Assembly (NCBI RefSeq): GCF_039535235.1
Contig: NZ_BAAAWU010000001.1
Span: 1,302,001 to 1,366,000, forward strand
Length of the DNA stretch: 64,000 nucleotides
DNA from: Streptomyces roseoviridis
GTDB taxonomy: Bacteria; Actinomycetota; Actinomycetes; Streptomycetales; Streptomycetaceae
Reading direction: 5' to 3'
Shown here: positions 8,423 through 16,179 of the stretch, in pieces
How the letters are laid out: each line of letters starts with the position of its first letter
Numbering within the stretch: position 1 is the stretch's first letter
Program-made: the position numbers and the translations under genes
Notes under the pieces: generated by a model
The model's input: only the letters and a program-made list of their open reading frames with translations
Database searches by the model: none
What the model was told of the DNA's origin: nothing

Positions 8423-8559
8423 TGTGGAACACACCGCGCGCAGCCACGGCCTCCGCCAACAGCCGCCAGCAGCGCTGCGCCGCTCGCTCAGTACCGCCGC
8501 CGCAGTTTTCGCGGCACGCGACATCATGCCCTGCCTCCCACCGCCTACTAGGAAGCCTC

Positions 8560-9480
8560 ATTTCCCCCAATCCCCAGTTTCGTGCCATTTCCCTCGGTGC
8601 CGGCATTCAGTCCAGTGCCCTGCTCGCACTGTCCGCCGACGGCACCCTCCCGAAGGTCGATTACGCAATTTTTGCTGACACGGGATGGGAGCCTAGGGCC
8701 GTTTATGACCACCTCGAACTCCTCGAACGTGAAATAGCCAAGCCTGCCGGAATACCCATCCTTCGGGTCACGTCGGGAAACATTCGAGACGATGCCCTGG
8801 ACCCTGATCACCGCTTCGCCTCGATGCCCCTCTACATCCTCAACAAGGACGGGCGACCTGGGATGACCAGGCGCCAGTGCACCGGGGAGTACAAGGTCAA
8901 GCCGATCAAGAAGAAGATCCGAGACCTGCTCGGCTATCCGTATCCGATCCGTGTCCCGAAGGGATTGTTCGTCGAGCAGTGGATCGGCATATCCACCGAC
9001 GAGTTCCACCGTGCCAAGGACGCCGACGTCAAGTACATGCGGAACCGGCATCCGCTGATCGACATGGGCTGGTCACGTTCCGACTGCGTACACTATCTGA
9101 GGTCCCTGGGGCTTGCCGATACGCCGAAATCGAGCTGTCTCGGGTGCCCGTTCCACGGAAATGCGCAGTGGCGGAATATCCGCGATCACTCTCCCTCGGA
9201 GTGGGCGGACGTCGTCGCCTTCGACGCGGCGATCCGGAAGGGGAACGCCCGCGCCAACGCCAGCGGCAACAAGCTGCTGGGCGAGGCGTTCCTGCACCGC
9301 TCACGGGTCCCACTCGATCAGGCCCCGATCGACCACGTCACCGCGGCCGAGTGGGCCGCCCGTCAGCGGAGCCTCGCCGACGCGGATCAGCTGGAGCAGG
9401 GCGTCGTGGATGGCTGCTCCCCGTGGTCGTGCCGGGGCGAAGTGGAAGCGGTGCAGGACGACTTCGGGCTCACCGCGTGA
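8560..9480 (+). CDS. PP-loop (PAPS-reductase-like) adenine nucleotide alpha hydrolase protein
   Basis: An open frame without ATG or GTG near its 5' end carries the PP-loop motif SLGAGIQSSALLAL, encoded at about 8590. It continues with DYAIFADTGWEPRAVYDHLE, then RRQCTGEYKVKPIKKKIRDL. Downstream are Cys pairs in SSCLGCPFHGNAQWRNI. This is the PAPS-reductase/ATP-pyrophosphatase superfamily form found in phages and mobile elements; the two Cys suggest a metal or thiol site. The start is uncertain: ATT at 8560 follows GGAAG, while the first standard start, ATG 8824, would delete the PP-loop. The stop shares GTGA with the methyltransferase start, so the two enzymes are translationally coupled. A base-modification role is inference. 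Confidence 0.75.
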   Translation: MSPNPQFRAISLGAGIQSSALLALSADGTLPKVDYAIFADTGWEPRAVYDHLELLEREIAKPAGIPILRVTSGNIRDDALDPDHRFASMPLYILNKDGRPGMTRRQCTGEYKVKPIKKKIRDLLGYPYPIRVPKGLFVEQWIGISTDEFHRAKDADVKYMRNRHPLIDMGWSRSDCVHYLRSLGLADTPKSSCLGCPFHGNAQWRNIRDHSPSEWADVVAFDAAIRKGNARANASGNKLLGEAFLHRSRVPLDQAPIDHVTAAEWAARQRSLADADQLEQGVVDGCSPWSCRGEVEAVQDDFGLTA

Positions 9481-10754
9481 ACGGGCTGGTTCTGGACCTG
9501 TTCGCGGGCCCGGGCGGATGGAGCCACCCGCTGCACCTGCTCGGGATCCGTGATGTCGGTCTGGAGTGGGATGAGTGGGCGTGCCGAACGAGGGCGGCGG
9601 CGGGGCTGCTGACGATCCGTACCGACGTCGCGATGTACCCGTGCCAGATGTTCGCCGGCCGGACGCGCGGGTTCATCGCGTCGCCTCCTTGCCAGGCGTG
9701 GTCCATGGCGGGCAAGCGCCTGGGGCTGGTGGACCGGCCGCTGGTGCACCAGGCGGTCGCCGATCTCGCCTCCGGTCGCGACACCCGGGAGAGGCTGCTG
9801 GCTGCCTGCCGGGACGAGCGGTCCCTGCTCGCGGCGGAGCCGATGCGCTACCTGCATGCCCTGAACGGGGTCGGCGAGCCGGAGTGGGTGGCCATGGAGG
9901 AGGTCCCCGATGTTCTGCCGCTGTGGCGCCAGTACGCGGCGATCCTGCGCGGCTGGGGGTTCTCCGCTTGGACGGGGATCCTGAACGCGGCCGACTATGG
10001 CGTCCCGCAGACGAGGAAGCGGGCGATCCTGCTCGCCTCCCGCGTCCGTACGGCCGAACCACCGCCGCCCACACACGCCCGCCTCGCCGAGCCCGAGTCG
10101 CTGTTCGGGCCGGGCCGCGCGCAGTGGGTGTCCATGGCCGAGGCCCTCGGCTGGGGTGCGACCGACCGTCCCGTCCCGACCATCTGCGCCGGCGGGGGCC
10201 CGGGCGGCGGTCCCGAACCCTTCCCCTCCGGAGCCCGCAAGACGCTCTCCGACGCCCGCGACCGAGGCACGTGGGCGCCGATGGTCGGCGATCTGGTGCT
10301 GGCGTCCCGCCGGGAAGGGCCCGGCTGGGGCACCCGGCACGGCATACGCGACGACCGCTCCGCCGAAGCGCCCGCGCCGACCTTCACCGCCGAAGCGCAC
10401 CGCTGGTCGTGGTCGCTGCGCAGCAACAACCAAACCAACGCCACGGTCAGGGGCCTCGATGAGCCGGCCGGGACCCTGTTCTTCGGGCACCGCGCAAACG
10501 AGTGCACCTGGGTCGCCGAGCCATCGCCGGACGCCCCTCCCGGGAACGGGATCGAACCACCGCCACCGATCCGGATAACGGCCGCCGAGGCCGGCATCCT
10601 GCAGAGCTTCCCCGCCGGCTACCCGTGGCAAGGCAACAAGGGCCAGCGGTTCTCCCAGATCGGCAACGCCGTCCCCCCGAGGCTCGCCGCCCACCTCCTC
10701 GCCCCGCACATCGGCGTCCCGTTCAACCCCGACGACTTCACCCTGGCCGCCTGA
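9477..10754 (+). CDS. DNA (cytosine-5-)-methyltransferase
   Basis: The protein has 425 residues. The GTG start at 9477 overlaps the previous stop. Motif I is LDLFAGPGG at 7-15, motif IV is SPPCQAWS with catalytic Cys72, motif VI is MEEVPDVL (EEV in place of the usual ENV), motif VIII is QTRKRAILLAS, and motif X is SQIGNAVPPRLA near the end. These are the C5-methyltransferase hallmarks. The region between VIII and X, which holds the target-recognition domain, is short and Pro/Gly-rich. No restriction endonuclease is adjacent, so it looks like an orphan methylase that could protect the element from host restriction. Coupling to the PP-loop gene is unusual. Confidence 0.88.
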   Translation: MNGLVLDLFAGPGGWSHPLHLLGIRDVGLEWDEWACRTRAAAGLLTIRTDVAMYPCQMFAGRTRGFIASPPCQAWSMAGKRLGLVDRPLVHQAVADLASGRDTRERLLAACRDERSLLAAEPMRYLHALNGVGEPEWVAMEEVPDVLPLWRQYAAILRGWGFSAWTGILNAADYGVPQTRKRAILLASRVRTAEPPPPTHARLAEPESLFGPGRAQWVSMAEALGWGATDRPVPTICAGGGPGGGPEPFPSGARKTLSDARDRGTWAPMVGDLVLASRREGPGWGTRHGIRDDRSAEAPAPTFTAEAHRWSWSLRSNNQTNATVRGLDEPAGTLFFGHRANECTWVAEPSPDAPPGNGIEPPPPIRITAAEAGILQSFPAGYPWQGNKGQRFSQIGNAVPPRLAAHLLAPHIGVPFNPDDFTLAA

Positions 10755-11905
10755 TGCCCCGCACCCCCGACCGTGACGACGAGACCCCGTACGAACCGGT
10801 GGAGCGCCCGCCGACGCACTACGCCGAGCAGGCTCTCCTCGGAGCCGTCCTGCTCAACCCCAACGTCCTCGCGGACCTCACGGGCGTCGAACCCGTGGCC
10901 TTCGACAACTCCTTCCACGCCGCCGTCTTCGCCGCGATGCAGTCCTCTCCCGCCCCGGACGACCAGACCGCCGAAGCAGGCGTGGACTGGCTGAACACCG
11001 TCCTGGCCAAGGCCCAGTCGGACACACCAGGACTGACGGCGTCGTTCATGCACACCCTGATCTCCGCCTGCCCCCGGCCGAGCCACGCGTCCGCGTACGC
11101 GGCGATCATCCGGTCCGAGCACGCCCGGCGCACCATCCGCCTTCACGCCGAGCAGCTGGCCCAGGCCGCCGCTGACACCACCGTGCCCGACCGCCCCGGA
11201 CACGCCCTCACCGCCGCCAACGCACTCGTCCGGCACCTCGACGAACTCGCCGGCTGCTTCCCTTCCCACTCCGCCCCCCTGCCGCGCACACCCCCGCCTC
11301 CTCCCCCGCCGCCGGTGGACACGGAGGAGGCTCTGGAGGCCGAGCAGTGTCTGCTCGCGAGCGCCGTGTCGTGGCCCGCGTACGTGAAGGAGATGCGATG
11401 GCTCACCGCCGACGACTTCTTCCACCCCGTCCACGCCGGGCTGTGGGAATGCGTGACCGCGCTGGCCCACCGCGGGGAACCCGTGGATCCGGTCACCGTG
11501 CTTTGGGAGGCCCAACACCGCGGCGTCCTCGCCGCCGGCATCACCTCGGCCGACACGCTCGCCCTGCTGTCGACGCCCGTCGGCTCCGCTGAGTACTGGG
11601 GCGAGCGCCTCGTCGAACGCACCCTGCTCATTCGGGCCCAACACGCGGCCGTCCGGGTCACCGCCTACGCCGACGACCCCACCAACAGCGTGCACCAGCT
11701 GGTCACCGGCAGCCGACGCGCCCTCGCCGACCTGCACGCCGTTCGCAACCGCTGGCAGCGAGCCACCCGCTCGCCCAAGGCCCCAACCGCCGAGGCCGAG
11801 ACCACGATCCCCTCGCGAGCCGGCCCCCGCAGCCTCCTCACCACCCCCACCACGACTTCCGCCCGAGTCGTTCCCGCCAGGCCCACCGCGGGCCGGGCCC
11901 CGTAG
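10754..11905 (+). CDS. Protein with two DnaB-N-like domains and no helicase motor
   Basis: The protein has 383 residues, with ATG at 10754 overlapping the previous stop as TGATG. The first unit has HYAEQALLGAVLLNPNVLAD followed by FDNSFHAAVFAAM near residues 22-65. The second, after a poly-Pro linker near residue 180, has EALEAEQCLLASAVSWPAYV and DDFFHPVHAGLWECVTALAH, then the helical HRGEPVDPVTVLWEAQHRG. Both match the N-terminal DnaB interaction domain, which binds primase and forms the ring collar. No Walker motif follows, so the RecA-like motor is absent. It may dock on the host DnaB helicase to recruit or block it for element replication; that is inference. Confidence 0.75.
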   Translation: MPRTPDRDDETPYEPVERPPTHYAEQALLGAVLLNPNVLADLTGVEPVAFDNSFHAAVFAAMQSSPAPDDQTAEAGVDWLNTVLAKAQSDTPGLTASFMHTLISACPRPSHASAYAAIIRSEHARRTIRLHAEQLAQAAADTTVPDRPGHALTAANALVRHLDELAGCFPSHSAPLPRTPPPPPPPPVDTEEALEAEQCLLASAVSWPAYVKEMRWLTADDFFHPVHAGLWECVTALAHRGEPVDPVTVLWEAQHRGVLAAGITSADTLALLSTPVGSAEYWGERLVERTLLIRAQHAAVRVTAYADDPTNSVHQLVTGSRRALADLHAVRNRWQRATRSPKAPTAEAETTIPSRAGPRSLLTTPTTTSARVVPARPTAGRAP

Positions 11906-11918
11906 CCGAAGGTTCCCG

Positions 11919-13214
11919 ATGCCGTACGCCCCCGCCGACGCCCACATCCACTTCGCCCTCCACCCAGACCATCACTCCGGCGTGATCGCCACCACCAGCG
12001 GCCCGACAGCCGACGCCGCCCGCTCCCACCTGCAAGACCTCGGCTGGCGCAGCACCAGCCCGACCACCATGGTCCTGGCCCGCATCGACCGGGAGGAGCC
12101 CTACTACGCCGCAACGGCGGCCGAACAGCTCCACCGCTACGGGTTCACCGTCGACATCGCCCCCGACCTCCAGGAGGAGATCGACACCGAGTGGACCTGG
12201 GGGAACTACCCCTTCCCCTGGTGCACCAGAGAGGAAGTGCGCGAGGTCAGCGCCGAGGCCCAGCGCATTCACGACGACATTGCCGAGGGTCGCCTGTTCA
12301 TCCATCTACACGCCGAGGACGGGCACACCACCGTCGCCGTCGGCAGCTACGCCACAGGCGTGCGCCGGCACGTCCGCCTCCACGGCGAGAACCACCTCCG
12401 CCAGGTCGTCGCCCGCTTCGACCACGAAGCGGAAGCCGTCGCCGACTTCCAGCGCCTCTACAGCGTTGCCGTCCGCCCCGGCCCCGCCCCGCTCACCGAC
12501 CTGGAGAGGACCGTACGCCAGGTGCTACGCGGGCAGAGGCCAGCGGGGCACTCCGCCGACAGCATCGCCACGGCGCCGGCAGCGCCGCCTGTCGCCGCCC
12601 TCGGAGAGCACGAGCAGTTCCTCACGTCCTTCCTCGAAGGCAACCCCCGGTGGGAGAAGTACCGGACTTGGAGAGACGAGACGACCATCGTCTCGCACGA
12701 GAGCCTTACCGTCCGGGCGGAGTTCGACCACGAAGCGCGCCACCGCACCGACACCGCCTGGAGCATGGCCGAGTACAACGGGCCCGTAGGCGAGCGCCTC
12801 TGGCACGCCACTCTCACTGCGGGCACCCCCATCCCGCTCATTAGGGGACTGCTCGAACACCTCGACACCCCATCCCCTGCGCGCGCTGGGGAGCCTCACG
12901 AACCGCTGCGGGACGCCGGCTGGCATCCGGCGAGCCACCCGGCCTGGACGACTTGGCGCGCACCGAACCGCACCATCGCCCTCGACCACGTCCCTCACGC
13001 CACGGATGACCGATGGGTCCTGTACGGAGGGGAAGACCTCGACCGGGCGGCGTGGGCCATCCGGCTGTCCGCCGGCGTCGGTCACGACGTCCTCACCCAG
13101 CTCGCCGGCACCGCCGCCGCGCTCGCCGAGCCCCCACCCGCCCCAGCACGCCGAGCCACCCTGGTTTCCCAGCTGCCCGCCACGGCTCCTCAGCCTCGTG
13201 GTCGCGTCCGCTGA
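11919..13214 (+). CDS. Large DUF317-containing protein, last gene of the element operon
   Basis: The protein has 431 residues. ATG at 11919 has AAGG at 11910-11913. The N-terminal 200 residues (DAHIHFALHPDHHSGVIATT, MVLARIDREEPYYAATAAEQ) are not DUF317-like; I do not recognise them. The C-terminal half has two Trp-rich units ending in TAGTPIPLIRGLLEHL and RLSAGVGHDVLTQLAGTAAAL, similar to the DUF317 units upstream. The tail is Pro/Ala-rich. The reading frame ends 182 bases before the restored S18 gene on the other strand, marking the border between the element and the zinc island. No tRNA or att repeat is visible at the border. Confidence 0.75.
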   Translation: MPYAPADAHIHFALHPDHHSGVIATTSGPTADAARSHLQDLGWRSTSPTTMVLARIDREEPYYAATAAEQLHRYGFTVDIAPDLQEEIDTEWTWGNYPFPWCTREEVREVSAEAQRIHDDIAEGRLFIHLHAEDGHTTVAVGSYATGVRRHVRLHGENHLRQVVARFDHEAEAVADFQRLYSVAVRPGPAPLTDLERTVRQVLRGQRPAGHSADSIATAPAAPPVAALGEHEQFLTSFLEGNPRWEKYRTWRDETTIVSHESLTVRAEFDHEARHRTDTAWSMAEYNGPVGERLWHATLTAGTPIPLIRGLLEHLDTPSPARAGEPHEPLRDAGWHPASHPAWTTWRAPNRTIALDHVPHATDDRWVLYGGEDLDRAAWAIRLSAGVGHDVLTQLAGTAAALAEPPPAPARRATLVSQLPATAPQPRGRVR

Positions 13215-13396
13215 ACACGTGCTCCTACGCAGACAGACACTTACCGAACAGCACACTCAGTGCGCGGATCGACCCGGCGCCCATACGTCCTCCCCGCCCG
13301 ACGAAAGCGAAATGGCAATCAATCAGATTACTCTCCGCGCGGCCGGGCTCTCCAACGGAGCCCGTCAGCACGCTCCAAGGGTCGGCCCAGATGCGA

Positions 13397-13632
13397 TCAG
13401 CGGCTGGCGTACGGCAGGAGAGCCATCTCCGGGCGTTCTTGATGGCGGTGGCGAGGGCCCGCTGCTGCTGGGCGGTCACATGGGTGACGCGTCGGCTGCG
13501 GATCTTGCCACGGTCGGAGATGAACTTCCGCAGGAGGTTGGTGTCCTTGTAGTCGATGTAGGTGATCCCGGCGGCGTCGAGCGGGTTGGGGCGGGACTTG
13601 ACGGGCTTGCGAGGGTCGGGGCGTCGGGCCAT
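13397..13632 (-). pseudogene. rpsR: Alternative ribosomal protein S18, C-terminus frameshifted
   Basis: The reading frame starts [20 protein letters not shown] and matches S18 through [11 protein letters not shown]. It then diverges into [12 protein letters not shown] and runs on to 13225 (135 residues instead of about 79). Adding one G between 13428 and 13432 restores [14 protein letters not shown] and a stop at 13397-13399, exactly the normal S18 end. The shift is therefore a one-base loss in a G/C run: a real mutation, or a sequencing error. No Cys is present upstream of the shift, as expected of the zinc-independent paralogue. It is the last gene of the minus-strand rpmG-rpmE-cobW-like-rpsR operon. 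Confidence 0.85.
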
Positions 13633-13702
13633 GTCGGTGTCTCCTTGTGGAAGTTTTCGGTCACGGTCGTGCCGAGCCGTGAGCGGGTCTTGCGGGTTGG
13701 TG

Positions 13703-14854
13703 TCAGGCGGCGTCGAGGAGGGAGGCGAAGGCGGCGGGCAGGTGCTTCCATGCCTCGCGCCCTGACGCGTACTCCGCGTCCGTCAGCAGGCAGGAGTCGA
13801 GGAGTCGTTCCAGGCCGTCGCGGTCGAGACCTGGCGAGGTGAAGACGAGATGCTGGCAGCAGTCGCCGTGCTCGGGGTGCCAGTCGAGCGCGGCTGCGGC
13901 CCGGCGCATGGGAGGGACCATCTCCCAGGCCGCGTCCGGCAGGGATGCCAGCCAAGGGCCGGCGCTCTCCACACACAGCGCCCCGCCGGCCGCGTCCCAG
14001 GCGAGCAGGGTGTCGGGGCGGTCGGCGAGCCAGAAGCGGCCGCGGCTTCGTGCGGCGGCGCAGCACAGGTCTTCGAGCGCATGGTAGAGGCGCTCGGGGT
14101 GGAACGGCCGTCGGCGGTGCCAGACGAAGGTGGTGACGCCTGCCTCGTCGGCTTCCTGGGGCAGGAGTGCGCAGGCGGGGTGCTGGGCGGCCGCGGCGGC
14201 CTCGACGTCGATGCCGGCGAACGCGGCCCGGGCGAGTTCCGGTGACGCGGCCGGTACGCGGAGCGCGGTGGGGTGCAGCTGTGCGAGGAGGGCGCGGTCC
14301 TCGTCGTCGGCTTCGTCGTTGTCGACGACGGCGAGAACGGGCGCGTACTCCAGTTGGCGGGCCCAGGTGTCGCCGACGGTCCGCTGGTCGGTGGGGGCGG
14401 CGGCGAGGCCGGCCTCGGCGAGGTCGTCGCCGTTGGCGAGGTAGGGCAGGATGAGCGCGGGATCGACGGCGGTGATGACGTTCGTCAGGGCGAGGCGGTC
14501 GCCGCCGTGTCCGGCGATCACCTCGGCCATGGCCTTGGGCTCGACCGAGTCCCACAGTTCGACGACGGCGAGCCGGGTCAGGCCGGCGTCGGCGAGCCGC
14601 TGCAGTTCCGGGACGAGGTCCTCGCGCAGTGCGCAGCACGCGCAGTCGTCGACCAAGGGCGTCTCGCCGCGGGACAGGGTTCCGGAGGCGTCGCGGATCA
14701 GCCGCAGGACGGTGCCGTCAGGTGCTCCGGCGAGGTCGTGGTGCAGCGCCACGCTCCCTTGCACGGCGTGCAGCAGGCGGTCGACGACCTGGGTCCTGGC
14801 CTCGGCGTGCAGGCCGGCGACGATGACGACGGGGAGCTGCTGCTCGTGGCCCAT
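13703..14854 (-). CDS. CobW-like protein with degenerate P-loop
   Basis: The protein has 383 residues; ATG at 14854 overlaps the L31 stop as ATGA. The fold is CobW/COG0523: an N-terminal nucleotide-binding half and a C-terminal CobW-C domain ([58 protein letters not shown]). The P-loop is [10 protein letters not shown] at 14-23 instead of GxLGAGKTT, so GTP hydrolysis is doubtful. The Cys motif survives as CACC at 71-74. The related gene at 17643 keeps the GTPase motifs. Such Zur-regulated COG0523 proteins are thought to deliver scarce zinc to clients; this one may be a pseudo-GTPase partner. It lies in the rpmG operon. Confidence 0.82.
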   Translation of the reverse strand: MGHEQQLPVVIVAGLHAEARTQVVDRLLHAVQGSVALHHDLAGAPDGTVLRLIRDASGTLSRGETPLVDDCACCALREDLVPELQRLADAGLTRLAVVELWDSVEPKAMAEVIAGHGGDRLALTNVITAVDPALILPYLANGDDLAEAGLAAAPTDQRTVGDTWARQLEYAPVLAVVDNDEADDEDRALLAQLHPTALRVPAASPELARAAFAGIDVEAAAAAQHPACALLPQEADEAGVTTFVWHRRRPFHPERLYHALEDLCCAAARSRGRFWLADRPDTLLAWDAAGGALCVESAGPWLASLPDAAWEMVPPMRRAAAALDWHPEHGDCCQHLVFTSPGLDRDGLERLLDSCLLTDAEYASGREAWKHLPAAFASLLDAA

Positions 14855-15099
14855 CAGCGGGCCCCGTAGCGGCGCTGGAACTTCTCGACGCGGCCGGCGG
14901 TGTCGAGGACCCGGGCGGTGCCCGTGTAGAAGGGGTGGCTCGCGGAGGAGATCTCCACGTCGACGACCGGGTAGGTGTTGCCGTCCTCCCACTCGATCGT
15001 CTTGTCGCTGGTCATCGTGGAGCGGGTGAGGAACGCGGTGCCGGAGGCGGAGTCGCGGAAGACGACGGGGGCGTAGGCGGGGTGGATTCCGGACTTCAT
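14854..15099 (-). CDS. rpmE: Ribosomal protein L31 type B (zinc-independent)
   Basis: The protein has 81 residues, beginning [20 protein letters not shown] and ending [20 protein letters not shown]. It has no Cys, unlike zinc-ribbon L31 with its four Cys, so this is the C-minus type B form. In Bacillus and Streptomyces, Zur loss switches to such copies, releasing zinc from ribosomes. ATG at 15099 lies 47 bases after the L33 stop and the stop overlaps the CobW-like start. Expression is presumably driven from the Zur box at 15324. Confidence 0.93.
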   Translation of the reverse strand: MKSGIHPAYAPVVFRDSASGTAFLTRSTMTSDKTIEWEDGNTYPVVDVEISSASHPFYTGTARVLDTAGRVEKFQRRYGAR

Positions 15100-15146
15100 G
15101 GCAGGGCCTTTCGGTGGTGCGGGGGCGGGGTGGTGTGCGAAGGGGG

Positions 15147-15311
15147 TCAGCGCTCTTCGCGGAAGTCGACGTGGCGGCCGACGACAGGGTCGTACTTGCG
15201 GAGCACCATGCGGTCCGGGTCATTGCGCCGGTTCTTGCGGGTGACGTAGGTGAACCCGGTGCCCGCCGTGGAGCGGAGCTTGATGACCGGGCGGATCTCG
15301 TTGCGTGCCAT
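15147..15311 (-). CDS. rpmG: Ribosomal protein L33 (zinc-independent)
   Basis: The protein has 54 residues: [20 protein letters not shown] then [19 protein letters not shown]. The zinc-type CxxC pairs of L33 are absent. A longer frame would add MPYTSR upstream, but ATG at 15311 is the conserved start. It is the first gene of the minus-strand operon and lies 12 bases from a strong Zur palindrome, opposite the rpmB operon. It is the C-minus paralogue used under zinc starvation. Confidence 0.93.
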   Translation of the reverse strand: MARNEIRPVIKLRSTAGTGFTYVTRKNRRNDPDRMVLRKYDPVVGRHVDFREER

Positions 15312-15323
15312 GCGGCTAGTATA

Positions 15324-15344
15324 TGGCAATGATTTCCATTACCA
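15324..15344. promoter_or_regulatory. Zur box in the divergent rpmG-rpmB promoter
   Basis: A 21-base near-palindrome: TGGCAATG at 15324-15331 and CATTACCA at 15337-15344, around an AT-rich core ATTTC. The symmetric AATG...CATT core is the classic Fur/Zur form. It lies 13 bases upstream of the rpmG start and 35 bases upstream of rpmB, so repression by zinc-loaded Zur would silence both operons. Confidence 0.88.
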
Positions 15345-15378
15345 ACACGCTCCCCCAGCGAGAAAGGCGGCTGCATCC

Positions 15379-15615
15379 ATGTCGGCCCACTGCCAACTGA
15401 CCGGCGCCAAGCCGGGCTTCGGCAACAACATCTCCCACTCGCACCGGCGCACCTCGCGCCGCTTCGACCCGAACATCCAGCGCAAGCGCTACTGGCTGCC
15501 GAGCGAGGGGCGGCACGTCCGCCTCACGCTGAGCGCCCGGGCGATCAAGACGGTGGACACGATCGGCATCGAGGCCGCCGTGGCCCGGATCCGCGCACGG
15601 GGAGGAAAGGTCTGA
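15379..15615 (+). CDS. rpmB: Ribosomal protein L28 (zinc-independent)
   Basis: The protein has 78 residues: [20 protein letters not shown] then [20 protein letters not shown]. One Cys remains (residue 5), but the paired Cys ribbon of the C-plus form is missing. ATG at 15379 is preceded by the purine-rich AGAAAGG at 15361-15367. The stop overlaps the S14 start as TGATG. It is the first gene of the plus-strand half of the Zur-controlled ribosomal set. Confidence 0.93.
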   Translation: MSAHCQLTGAKPGFGNNISHSHRRTSRRFDPNIQRKRYWLPSEGRHVRLTLSARAIKTVDTIGIEAAVARIRARGGKV

Positions 15616-15920
15616 TGGCGAAGAAGAGCAAGATCGCGCAGAACGAGAAGCGCAAGGAGATCGTCGAGCGGTACGCCGCCCGGCGGGCGGAACTGAAGGA
15701 GATCATCCGCCACCCGCGCTCCACGGCGGCCGAACGCGAGGCCGCCCAGGCGGAGCTGCGCCGACAGCCCCGCAACGCCAGCGCCACCCGCGTACGCAAC
15801 CGCGACAGCGTGGACGGCCGGCCCCGCGGCTACCTGCGCAAGTTCGGCCTCTCCCGGGTACGGGCGCGCCGGCAGGCGCACGCCGGCTTCCTGCCGGGAG
15901 TGACCAAGTCGTCCTGGTAG
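15615..15920 (+). CDS. rpsN: Ribosomal protein S14, long zinc-independent type
   Basis: The protein has 101 residues: [20 protein letters not shown], later [20 protein letters not shown] and PGVTKSSW. This is the long S14 without the CxxC pairs of the short zinc-ribbon form. It is coupled to rpmB by a one-base TGATG overlap. Together they complete the zinc-free substitution set known in Streptomyces. The following 63 bases lead into a second Zur box. Confidence 0.93.
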   Translation: MAKKSKIAQNEKRKEIVERYAARRAELKEIIRHPRSTAAEREAAQAELRRQPRNASATRVRNRDSVDGRPRGYLRKFGLSRVRARRQAHAGFLPGVTKSSW

Positions 15921-15982
15921 ACACCCGCTCCACCGGCCATTCGACCCGACCGGGCGGCCCTCGCGCACACCAACCGCAGCCC

Positions 15983-16003
15983 GGCCATTGAAAACGAATG
16001 CCA
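15983..16003. promoter_or_regulatory. Candidate Zur box upstream of the plus-strand CobW-like gene
   Basis: GGCCATTG at 15983-15990 and GAATGCCA at 15996-16003 flank the core AAAAC. The dyad and the AATG/CATT halves match the box at 15324 at about 13 of 21 positions on alignment by eye. It lies about 180 bases before the chosen start codon of the next gene, so the promoter would yield a leader of roughly 160 bases or an earlier start. Confidence 0.65.
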
Positions 16004-16179
16004 TGAGCTTTTAGGGTCGCTCCGTCCGCGTGCGGCACCCCGCGGGCCCGCGAGGGGGGCCGCGGAGGCCGCACGCGGACGCCCGAGAGGCCGAGGCATC
16101 CCGCCGCAACCGGCCCGGTGTGCCCACCGCGAGACCCCGCCCCGCCACCCGGCCTCCCCCTTCGCGAGACATCCTCGAC

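Noticed and set aside
13225..13396. Foreign tail of S18 as a real domain
   Set aside because: The residues are low-complexity in the shifted frame; a one-base correction restores the universal S18 end.
13215..13396. An att site or tRNA at the border between the element and the zinc island
   Set aside because: No tRNA-like fold and no direct repeat to the other side could be seen in the window.
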